A stretch of DNA of 64,000 nucleotides from CAYNWT01 sp964450955. Lineage in GTDB: Bacteria > Planctomycetota > Planctomycetia > Planctomycetales > Planctomycetaceae. Position 1 is the stretch's first letter; the number at the start of each line of letters is the position of its first letter. This document shows positions 18,158 through 25,871 of the stretch, piece after piece. The notes below the pieces were generated by a model. It did not search any database. It saw nothing but the letters and a program-made list of their open reading frames with translations, and was not told where the DNA came from. The translations under genes were made by a program, and so were the position numbers. The stretch is from contig CAYVFI010000008.1 in NCBI GenBank assembly GCA_964450955.1, positions 1-64,000 of the forward strand, in the 5' to 3' direction.

Positions 18158-18232
18158 CGCCTGACTCGTTGGTGTCACTGCAGTTGGCTGGTTAAACTGG
18201 CGCGTTCCACCGATTTGCGGACGGATACGCCC

Positions 18233-21200
18233 ATGATTGAAGAAACGCCAGCTCCCGCGAACACGCGCCCGTTCGCTCACTTGCACTGCCACACGCATTA
18301 CAGCCTTCTGGACGGAGCCAACCGGATTCCTGAACTCGTCACCAAGACGAAAGAGTCCGGGATGAACTCGATCGCCATTACCGACCATGGCAACATGTAC
18401 GGCGCGATGGAGTTCTACAACGAATGTCGCAAGCAGGAGGTGAACCCGATTTTGGGCATCGAAGCCTACGTCGCGCCCGGGGCTCGGCACGATCGTACCG
18501 CGGCCAAGATGAAGGACGCGTCGACGCACCTGACACTTCTGGCGATGAACCAAACCGGTTTCTACAACCTCGTGAAGATGTCGTCGATCGCGTACCTGGA
18601 AGGCTTTTACTACAAGCCGCGCATCGATAAGAAGCTGATGGAGGAACACTCCGAAGGCGTGATTTGCCTAAGCGGTTGTGTGTCGGGACAGCTTTCGCGG
18701 TACCTGTTGGCCGACAAGTTTGATGAAGCCCGAACGCTGGCTGAATGGTATTCAAAGACGTTCGGCGATCGGTTCTACATGGAGATCCAGAACGCCGGCA
18801 TTGAGATCCAGCGCTTGGCCCTTGAGAAGACTGTCGACCTTGCGAATGAGATGGGTCTGCCGCTGGTCGCCACCAACGACGCACACTATCTGGGCAAAGA
18901 CGATGCCGACGTGCAGGACGTTTTGCTGTGCGTGAGTACTCGTCGAACGCGTAACGATCCGAACCGCATGAAGATGCATGGAGGGGAACTTTACGTTCGC
19001 ACGCCTGACGAAATGTACGCCGCGTTCCCCGACATGCCAGACGCCGTCGCCCGCGCGCAGGAGATTGCAGATCGCGTCGATATTCAGTTGGAAGAACGCA
19101 AGCTGTACCCGGTGTTCCGTCCACCGGAAGGCAAGAAGGACATCGACTACCTGCGCGAGATTTGTGACGAACAGCTCATCCTGCGATACGACGACATCAC
19201 TGAAGACCATCAGAAGCGGCTGGACTATGAGCTGTCGATCATCGAAGAAAAAGGCTATGCCAGCTACTTCCTGATTGTGTGGGACTTTGTTCGGTTCGCG
19301 AAGGAAAACAAGATCCCGTGTGGTGCTCGAGGTTCGGCGTGTGGTTCGCTGGTCGCGTTTTTGCTGGGCATGAGCGATGTGTGTCCGTTGAAGTACGACC
19401 TGCTGTTCGAACGGTTCCTCGACCCTAGCCGAAACGAACCGCCCGACATCGATATCGACTTCTGTCGTGACCGTCGGCAGATGGTGATCGACTACACGAA
19501 AGAAAAGTACGGCGAGAAAAACGTCGCACAAATCGGAACCTACGGAACGCTAAAAGCCAAAGCCGCCATCCGCGACGTCGGCCGCGCGCTGGATGTTCCG
19601 CTGCCGCGTGTGAATGAAATTGCGAAGATGATTCCCGAGACATTGGGAATCAAGCTGAAGGACGCGATCAAAGAGAGCCCGGATCTCGAGCAGGCTTACA
19701 AAAGCGACAAGCAAATCACGGAGTTGTTGGATTTCGCCATGGGCCTTGAAGGCCTCGCGCGAAACTGTGGAACGCACGCCGCGGGAGTTGTGGTTGCCGA
19801 TTTGCCGCTGGACACCGTGGTTCCTTTGCAGCGCATCACTGGTAAAGAAGACATCATTACGCAGTGGGACGGTCCGACAATCGAAGCGATCGGTCTGCTG
19901 AAGATGGACTTTCTGGGCCTGCGAAACCTGACGATTCTGGACAAAGCTGTCATCAACGTGCAGCGGTCGCACCCCGAGTTCACTCGGTTGGGTGTTCAGA
20001 AAAATCTAACCGACCCAGAGACGTTTGCATTACTGCAACGGGGAGAGACCAAAGGCATCTTCCAGTTTGAGTCGGGCGGTATTCGCGACCTGCTGACGAA
20101 GATGAAGCCCGACCAGTTCGAAGACATTATCGCGACGTCTGCGCTGTACCGACCAGGGCCGCTGGAAGGCGGCATGGTCATGGAATACGTCGAGGTGAAG
20201 AACGGCCGGCAAAAGGCGCGGCAGGTTCATCCCGTTGTGGACGAGGTGCTTAAAGAAACTCACGGCGTAATGGTTTACCAGGAACAGGTGATGCGGATTT
20301 TGAACCGCGTCGGCGATGTTCCGCTGGCCGGTGCGTATCAGTGTATTAAGGCGATTAGCAAGAAGAAGGAAAAGATCATCGCCGGGTACTACGACGGGTA
20401 CCTGATTGGCGCTGAGAAAAACGGCATCGACAAGAAATTGGCCCAGGAACTCTGGGACATGATCATTGCCTTCGCCGGTTACGGCTTCAACAAATCTCAC
20501 TCAACGGCCTACGCACTGATCGCGTACGAGACCGCGTTCCTGAAAGCGCACTACCCCGTTGAATTCATGGCGGCATTGCTGTCATGCGAAATGGAAAGCA
20601 CCGAACGGATCAGCGAACACGTCGACGACGCGCGGCGCATGAAGTTGGAAGTTCTGCCGCCTGATATCAACAGTAGTGAGGTCGAATTTGGATTCGTTGA
20701 CGGCAAAGTTACGTTCGGCATGGGCGCAATTAAGGGCGTCGGGATTGTGGCGCTGCAGGCGATTGTTGATGAACGTGAGAAGAACGGTCTGTTCAAGAAT
20801 ATTTACGATCTCACCGAACGCGTCGATCCGAAGTTGCTCACCAAAGGCAGCCTGGAAATCCTCATCAAATCCGGCGCGCTGGACTGCTTCGGACCGAACC
20901 GGCCACAGCACCTGCTGGTGTTCGAACGCGCCGTGCAGGCGGCGGTTGCGATTCAGAAGGATAAAGCTCGTGGCCAAAAGAGTCTCTTCGGCGGCGACGA
21001 TGACCCGGCGGACGACGAAGTCGGCAGCGAAGATATCGGGATCCCGGAAGCGCCTGATTGGACGCGTAGTCAAAAGCTGGCTATTGAAAAGGAAGTGCTT
21101 GGGTTCTACCTGACATCACATCCGCTGGCAGAGTACGGCGACCGCGTTACGCGACATGCGACTCACCGCAATATCGATCTTGCGGAGCTGGATGATGGTT

Positions 21201-21847
21201 CAGAAGTCACCATTTGCGGCATGATTTCGGCTATCAAGAAGGCGACGACGAAGAAGCCAAGCCGAAACAATCACACGCGGTACGCAAACTTCGACTTCGA
21301 AGATCCATCCGGAATTGTGCGATGCATCATCTGGCCCGAAGACTACGCTCGCTACGAAGACGACGTACGCGTTGAGAACATCTGCCTGTTGAAAGGCCGG
21401 GTTGATCGTCGTGGCCGTGAGCCGAACGTCATCGTTAATAAGTTGATGACTCTGGAGCAGGCCGACAAAGAATTCACGACAAACGTGGCCATCAAGTTTC
21501 AACGAGGCATCCACACACCCGACGACATGGAAAAGGTTCGCGAGATTATGAAGCGGTACCAGGGACAGACTGAGATCGTGATTGTTGTGGACTCGTTTGA
21601 TACACCCGAGGGGCCAGCCACGGCCGCACCAGAGGTCACCGCAGACGGCAATGGCGGCGTTGCGACCGCCAGTAAGCCCAGGACAGGCCGTCGTGTTCGG
21701 TATGTGCTAAGCACTGCCAATGACTGCAACGTCTCGTGTAGCGCTGAGTTTCAGCGGGAGATGATTGAAGTGTTAGGCGAAGGGAACGTGAAGCTGGGAA
21801 GCTCTCAGAAGGGTAAGGGTGGCGGCGGCGGAAGCATTGGCCGATAG
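18233..21847 (+). CDS. dnaE: DNA polymerase III alpha subunit DnaE
   Basis: Replicative polymerase catalytic subunit. The 1204 residues begin with a PHP domain (AHLHCHTHYSLLDGA, ITDHGNMYG, VATNDAHYLG). Its histidines and aspartates look intact, unlike in E. coli, so metal-dependent proofreading activity is possible. The C-family palm carries PPDIDIDF with the catalytic aspartates. The fingers and (HhH)2 region include HSTAYALIAYETAFLKAHYP. An OB fold lies near the end (VTICGMISAIKKATTKK). The tail is glycine-rich (KGKGGGGGSIGR), an unusual ending. The ATG at 18233 is preferred over an in-frame TTG 18 nt upstream. It may share a transcript with the small ORF before it. Confidence 0.97.
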   Translation: MIEETPAPANTRPFAHLHCHTHYSLLDGANRIPELVTKTKESGMNSIAITDHGNMYGAMEFYNECRKQEVNPILGIEAYVAPGARHDRTAAKMKDASTHLTLLAMNQTGFYNLVKMSSIAYLEGFYYKPRIDKKLMEEHSEGVICLSGCVSGQLSRYLLADKFDEARTLAEWYSKTFGDRFYMEIQNAGIEIQRLALEKTVDLANEMGLPLVATNDAHYLGKDDADVQDVLLCVSTRRTRNDPNRMKMHGGELYVRTPDEMYAAFPDMPDAVARAQEIADRVDIQLEERKLYPVFRPPEGKKDIDYLREICDEQLILRYDDITEDHQKRLDYELSIIEEKGYASYFLIVWDFVRFAKENKIPCGARGSACGSLVAFLLGMSDVCPLKYDLLFERFLDPSRNEPPDIDIDFCRDRRQMVIDYTKEKYGEKNVAQIGTYGTLKAKAAIRDVGRALDVPLPRVNEIAKMIPETLGIKLKDAIKESPDLEQAYKSDKQITELLDFAMGLEGLARNCGTHAAGVVVADLPLDTVVPLQRITGKEDIITQWDGPTIEAIGLLKMDFLGLRNLTILDKAVINVQRSHPEFTRLGVQKNLTDPETFALLQRGETKGIFQFESGGIRDLLTKMKPDQFEDIIATSALYRPGPLEGGMVMEYVEVKNGRQKARQVHPVVDEVLKETHGVMVYQEQVMRILNRVGDVPLAGAYQCIKAISKKKEKIIAGYYDGYLIGAEKNGIDKKLAQELWDMIIAFAGYGFNKSHSTAYALIAYETAFLKAHYPVEFMAALLSCEMESTERISEHVDDARRMKLEVLPPDINSSEVEFGFVDGKVTFGMGAIKGVGIVALQAIVDEREKNGLFKNIYDLTERVDPKLLTKGSLEILIKSGALDCFGPNRPQHLLVFERAVQAAVAIQKDKARGQKSLFGGDDDPADDEVGSEDIGIPEAPDWTRSQKLAIEKEVLGFYLTSHPLAEYGDRVTRHATHRNIDLAELDDGSEVTICGMISAIKKATTKKPSRNNHTRYANFDFEDPSGIVRCIIWPEDYARYEDDVRVENICLLKGRVDRRGREPNVIVNKLMTLEQADKEFTTNVAIKFQRGIHTPDDMEKVREIMKRYQGQTEIVIVVDSFDTPEGPATAAPEVTADGNGGVATASKPRTGRRVRYVLSTANDCNVSCSAEFQREMIEVLGEGNVKLGSSQKGKGGGGGSIGR

Positions 21848-22258
21848 TTGCAGTGGCCCGCGCGTACGGATATCAGGATCAAGTCTGATCTGGTTCGATT
21901 AAGGCACCTCGATCGGACTGCCAACGATCAGCCGGAATCTCACCGCGCTGTGGTTGCAATGAACTGATTGTCGCACGGCAGTAAAAGCTGCAGCTGATGG
22001 TTTGGAGTCCCGGGTTTAGTCAATGGACCCGGCACACGTGTTGCCCATGTTCTGACACTATTCACTTTAGCCAGACTTCCGCCGAAACGTGGTACTACGA
22101 CACAGGAATCAGCGACCAGCGAACCAGATCAGCACACGTTGCTGGGCCATCGGCCACGTTGGCAGATGTGACAACTGTGGAAACCGAGCTGTAGAAACTG
22201 AGTAGCTCGTCATGATCGCAATGAAGAACCAGGCAGCAGGCTGAGCTGCTTCGCGGGG
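21848..22258. other. Intergenic region between dnaE and lspA, nothing recognised
   Basis: 411 nt between two converging genes. Short ATG frames on both strands lack ribosome sites and family features. Only weak hairpins are visible (for example CCGGGT and ACCCGG around 22010), so a terminator for dnaE cannot be placed with confidence. Confidence 0.5.
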
Positions 22259-22834
22259 TTACGCGGAGTTTGATTGGGCCGTGGCAAGTTGTTGTTGTTC
22301 GTTCTCGCCCGGGATGGGTTCGTGGAACAGTGATTGGATTACCAGCATGATGGCCCCCACGACCAGAAAGATGTCGGCCACGTTGAACGTGGCCCATTCA
22401 AACTCACCGAAGCGGAAGCGGAAGAAGTCTCGGACGGCTTGGTATGGCTTGCCTGTGTCCGGGTGTGTCCAGCCATGAAGAGCCAGCCGGTCGTACAGGT
22501 TCCCTAATGTGCCGGCGGTCACCAGGCCCAGTGTTACTGTCAGCCAGAGACTGCGTGCCGCTTTGGCAACGAACAGCCAGTAGATGACGCCAAGAAAGGC
22601 GACCACGCTTAGGATGGCGAATAGCCACGCGAAGCCTTGCCCAATGCCCCAAAGTGCCCCTTCGTTGAAGGTTGTGTGGAACTCGAATTTCAGCCAGCTA
22701 TCAATGAACCAGCCAGACCCCTTACGGACTCCGTACTTTGCAAAGACGGCTGTTTTTGACCAGAGATCCAGCGCGGTGCCGCCAACGGTGATCAACAAGA
22801 AGATGAGATACCTGTTGGCTGGAACTCGATTCAT
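22259..22834 (-). CDS. lspA: Lipoprotein signal peptidase (signal peptidase II)
   Basis: Inner-membrane aspartyl protease that cleaves signal peptides from diacylglyceryl-modified prolipoproteins. The 191 residues have the four expected helices and the catalytic aspartates in GTLGNLYDRL (Asp115) and FNVADIFLVVG (Asp154). Between them lies an extended loop (GWTHPDTGKPYQAVRDF), longer than in E. coli. FNEGALWG is the conserved FNxGAxFG-like motif. Its start overlaps the stop of the dksA-like gene by 4 nt, so the pair is translationally coupled. Confidence 0.95.
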   Translation of the reverse strand: MNRVPANRYLIFLLITVGGTALDLWSKTAVFAKYGVRKGSGWFIDSWLKFEFHTTFNEGALWGIGQGFAWLFAILSVVAFLGVIYWLFVAKAARSLWLTVTLGLVTAGTLGNLYDRLALHGWTHPDTGKPYQAVRDFFRFRFGEFEWATFNVADIFLVVGAIMLVIQSLFHEPIPGENEQQQLATAQSNSA

Positions 22835-23217
22835 GACATCTCTTCACGTCTACGCTTACAGTCAATGCAGTTGCGTGCGTAGGGTATTGCGTTGAGTCGC
22901 GTCTTGGCAATTCCACATTTGGATGGAGCTTTGCCGGCTTCGACGCAATCCTGGCACTGTCCGAAGCTGCCATCTGCGACCCGGCCCAGTGCTTCAGTGA
23001 TCTCTGCAAGGATTTCCTGGTCGTTTTGGGCAAACTGCAGAGACGCGTCACGTTCCCACGAGTCTGTCCCCACGTCGGCTAGATGGCTGGGGCTACCCGC
23101 TGAGCCGCCATCAGCTGTTGCAAGAGCCTTTGTGGTTAACAAGTGAACATCGCCTCGGAGCCTCGCCTGAAGAACCAACAGGGCGTTCTTGTACTTTTCG
23201 ATGTCTTGCTTCTTCAT
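22831..23217 (-). CDS. DksA/TraR-family zinc-finger protein
   Basis: Small protein of about 128 residues. It has an N-terminal coiled-coil hairpin (DIEKYKNALLVLQARLRGDVHLL) and a C-terminal C4 zinc finger: CQDC at the first knuckle and CIDC at the second, separated by a basic loop. This is the DksA/TraR layout, a regulator that enters the RNA polymerase secondary channel. The residues at the coiled-coil tip cannot be judged here, so a true DksA role is not certain. The ATG at 23217 was chosen; an in-frame ATG at 23265 is possible. The lspA pairing is common in several phyla. Confidence 0.85.
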   Translation of the reverse strand: MKKQDIEKYKNALLVLQARLRGDVHLLTTKALATADGGSAGSPSHLADVGTDSWERDASLQFAQNDQEILAEITEALGRVADGSFGQCQDCVEAGKAPSKCGIAKTRLNAIPYARNCIDCKRRREEMS

Positions 23218-23352
23218 TTGGCGGGCTTTGCTACCAGGGGTATGACGGGAGGGAGGGACTGCCATTATCCGCCGAACAGCACGAACTGCAAGCGCCACTA
23301 AGCGAATGGATAGGAGTCTTCAATTCACGAACCGGGGACTGACCGCGCATGA

Positions 23353-23387
23353 AAAAAACCGTGCGATCAATGTGATCGCACGGTTTG
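23353..23387 (-). terminator. Rho-independent terminator of the glycine-rich protein gene
   Basis: A perfect 13-bp stem (AAACCGTGCGATC with GATCGCACGGTTT) and a 5-nt loop are followed on the minus strand by a run of seven T residues. It lies about 25 nt past the stop codon of the minus-strand gene starting at 24779. Confidence 0.9.
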
Positions 23388-23411
23388 ATTGAAGCTCGTC
23401 AATTCAGGCGA

Positions 23412-24779
23412 CTATGGGCCTGCTGGGCTGGAGATACCTCCGCCGCCGCCTGCACCACCGCCACCGCCATTGTCATCGTCGTCAAGTAAAGCGAAGGCTC
23501 CGACACCGAGACCGGCTCCAAGCAGGGCACCAAATCCGCCACCGCCGCCGAATCCGCCGCCACCACCACCGCCACCGCCGATGTATCCGCCGCCGCCACC
23601 GAAGTAGCCGCCACCGCCACCGTGACCGCATGGGTCTTGAGAAGCACAACCTTCTTCAATGATTGTACCTTGCTCAATGATTGGCTGATCGATAACCGGA
23701 GCACATGTGCTGCCGCAGAAGGTATCCATTGTGTAGCTCATGTCTGTGCAGCCAACGAGAGCGGCATCAAACTGAGGGACACATGGGTCTGAGTAAGTTT
23801 GTGGGACGCATTGGACGGCAGAGCAGCAGGCTCCGGCGTCAATTGCACATCCGCCGGCCTGCGAAGCACAGGTTGCGACGACTGAGTATGAACCAGGATT
23901 CAGGTTAGCCATGGTGAAGATGCCATCGACGTTAGTGGTAGCAGTCTGAACCACTTCACCGTTTTGGACGAAGCTGACACGAGCACCTTCAGCCGGCATT
24001 GCGTGTGGAGCCGAGTCAGTAAGCCAGTGAATTCGACCATTCAGAGCACCGTCAGCGGTCAACTGAACAGGTTTTTGCTGCAGAACCACGCCGGCCTGGC
24101 CCACTGTGTCTGCTGCAGGAATCTGGAACGCGTTTGGTCGCATGGCGACAGAAAGCGGTGTTTCACCAACTGTGTCGGCTTGTGGCTCAACCGGAGGCAA
24201 AGGCAGGGCACTCGGTACCGGAGCCATTGGGATTGTTGATGATCCCTTTGGACCGCAGTATTCAGAGCACAAGTCTGAGTAAACTTCAGACTTGATGACG
24301 TTGCCGACAGTGCGGAAATCCTGCTGAGGAATAGTCGCTGAGTCGAGAGACAGTTCCGTTAGTTGGCCATCGAAGGGTAGGACTGCGACTGAGTAGGCAG
24401 CAATGCCGTCGTCTCCAGCGGCGACGACTGAGTAACGTCCGGGTTCCAGTCCTGCGACCTTGAACGTTCCTTCTTCACTTGGTTCAACAACTGCGGAGGC
24501 AGCTCCGTTCTTCACAAAGTGAACCTTTACGTGGTTCGCCAGTGAAAAATCATCGGCAGCCAGCGTTTGCAACCGACCAACAATCTCACCCTCGGCCGTC
24601 ATGTGGACGAAGTGGGTGTTCTTGCTGATCTTGAGGACAGGAGCTGCATTCTCAACCACCCCCTGATCAATATCAGGGGCTGATGAGGCGTTAAGCGCCA
24701 CTGCTGCAAAGCAGCAGGTCGCAACGGCGAACAGTGGGACAGCGGCTTTCACAATGCTGCTGATGAACGTTGACTTCAT
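23412..24779 (-). CDS. Secreted protein with two carboxypeptidase-regulatory-like domains and glycine-rich tail
   Basis: 455 residues. An N-terminal signal peptide (SSIVKAAVPLFAVATCCFAAVALNA) is followed by two beta-sandwich units of the Cna-B/carboxypeptidase-regulatory type. Each ends in a turn of the form GxFxVAxLxPGxYSVVA: EGTFKVAGLEPGRYSVVAA in the first and DGIFTMANLNPGSYSVVAT in the second. A cysteine-rich stretch (about 14 Cys) and a glycine tail with YFGGGGGYIGGG repeats follow, interrupted by GVGAFALLDDDDN. The start at 24779 follows AAGGA. It is probably a structural or cell-surface protein, since disulfides and glycine repeats suggest an extracellular matrix role. That role is inference. 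Confidence 0.82.
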   Translation of the reverse strand: MKSTFISSIVKAAVPLFAVATCCFAAVALNASSAPDIDQGVVENAAPVLKISKNTHFVHMTAEGEIVGRLQTLAADDFSLANHVKVHFVKNGAASAVVEPSEEGTFKVAGLEPGRYSVVAAGDDGIAAYSVAVLPFDGQLTELSLDSATIPQQDFRTVGNVIKSEVYSDLCSEYCGPKGSSTIPMAPVPSALPLPPVEPQADTVGETPLSVAMRPNAFQIPAADTVGQAGVVLQQKPVQLTADGALNGRIHWLTDSAPHAMPAEGARVSFVQNGEVVQTATTNVDGIFTMANLNPGSYSVVATCASQAGGCAIDAGACCSAVQCVPQTYSDPCVPQFDAALVGCTDMSYTMDTFCGSTCAPVIDQPIIEQGTIIEEGCASQDPCGHGGGGGYFGGGGGYIGGGGGGGGGFGGGGGFGALLGAGLGVGAFALLDDDDNGGGGGAGGGGGISSPAGP

Positions 24780-25230
24780 TGCTGAATCCTTCGAACGCTT
24801 TGGCCCCAAAGCACCAATAGACGTTATGTAATTCTGGTAGATTACGAGGTTTTGTTAGCTCTGGTATGATGTTCCAGTTGGCTAGATGTTGCAAGTGAGA
24901 TTGCAAACAACTCGTGGAACTCCACAAAACAGAATGGTGTCCTTATGGACAGCGTTCACGTTAACGGGTGTTCCTTCGGTAGGTATCGCCTCTCCAAGAG
25001 CGCTTTCTGACTCTCATCCGGAAAAACGAGGTGCCGAAGCCATCCTGTTGAGCAGTTGCCGTGCCAACACATAGCTTCGCATGCGTCCGCATGATCGTGC
25101 AGGATGGCCTAACTGGCCTATTCATTGGGCTATCGGGATATTAACCGACCCGGCGAGAATTGGTCGGCCGACCTGGTTTCCGTTCAGGGTGCTCAAATTC
25201 GATGCATCTTGAGCCACATCTGCAGCGAAT
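24780..25230. other. Intergenic region upstream of the glycine-rich protein gene, nothing coding
   Basis: 451 nt holding the 5' leader and presumably the promoter of the minus-strand gene, and the 3' flank of the DinB gene. An A/T-rich patch lies at about 24826-24875. Open frames here are short and without ribosome sites. No hairpin or operator stands out. Confidence 0.5.
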
Positions 25231-25749
25231 TCAGTCTCCGGCGTATCGAGTCGAATACGGCGCGGCGTCTCGATTGGTCATTTGATACAGCCGTTTGGAA
25301 ATCTGGCGAATATGCAGTTGGTCATGAGCGACCCAACTTCCGAAGAGTTCTCCGACGGTAATTGGGCCGAACCGTGGATGCTCATACGCCTGGTCGGAGT
25401 GCTCTGCAATATCGTCCAGATTGTCTTGTAGCCACGCGACCGAGGCATTGCGTTCGTAAACGAAACGCTCAATCGCGTCACTAAGATTCCCGTCGTTGTA
25501 GTTCCGCTGAATTGCAGCCATTTCCGGGTCGATGGGTGCCCACTCTTGCCGGGGTGTTTCCAGAGTCGACCGAACTCGTGCTCGGAAGTCGTCTACCTCT
25601 TCGTCCGCCAGGTGGCAGACGATCTCCAGAATCGACCAGGCTCCATCAGCGGGCTTCCACCTGGAGTCGCTGGTACTTACGTGATCGACCAGCGCGGGCA
25701 GTGTCGTACTGAACCCTCGGAGTCGCGAAAACAGGTTTTGAATGTCCAT
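25231..25749 (-). CDS. DinB-superfamily protein
   Basis: 172 residues of the DinB/YfiT four-helix-bundle superfamily, whose members bind a metal with three histidines and act as thiol-dependent transferases or unknown enzymes. The candidate metal ligands are in ILEIVCHLADEE and WVAHDQLHIRQI. The leading RLRGFSTTLPALVDHVS helix is typical of DinB_2. It is a single gene facing away from the metzincin gene. Its substrate cannot be inferred. Confidence 0.85.
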   Translation of the reverse strand: MDIQNLFSRLRGFSTTLPALVDHVSTSDSRWKPADGAWSILEIVCHLADEEVDDFRARVRSTLETPRQEWAPIDPEMAAIQRNYNDGNLSDAIERFVYERNASVAWLQDNLDDIAEHSDQAYEHPRFGPITVGELFGSWVAHDQLHIRQISKRLYQMTNRDAAPYSTRYAGD

Positions 25750-25871
25750 TTTTGTCTCGGTGGCCTTGAGTCATAAGTTGACTACCGAACCACAGCGTAC
25801 GAAGTCGTCGACTACGTGTGAACGGTCGGCTGATCGTTTATCCTCAGGAACGTACAGGAAGAGGAACCCGA

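Noticed and set aside
18378..19531. Long minus-strand frames (248 and 259 codons) opposite dnaE
   Set aside because: They overlap each other and a conserved polymerase; no motif was found.
23389..23607. Proline-rich plus-strand frame
   Set aside because: Reverse complement of the glycine codons of the secreted protein; not a gene.
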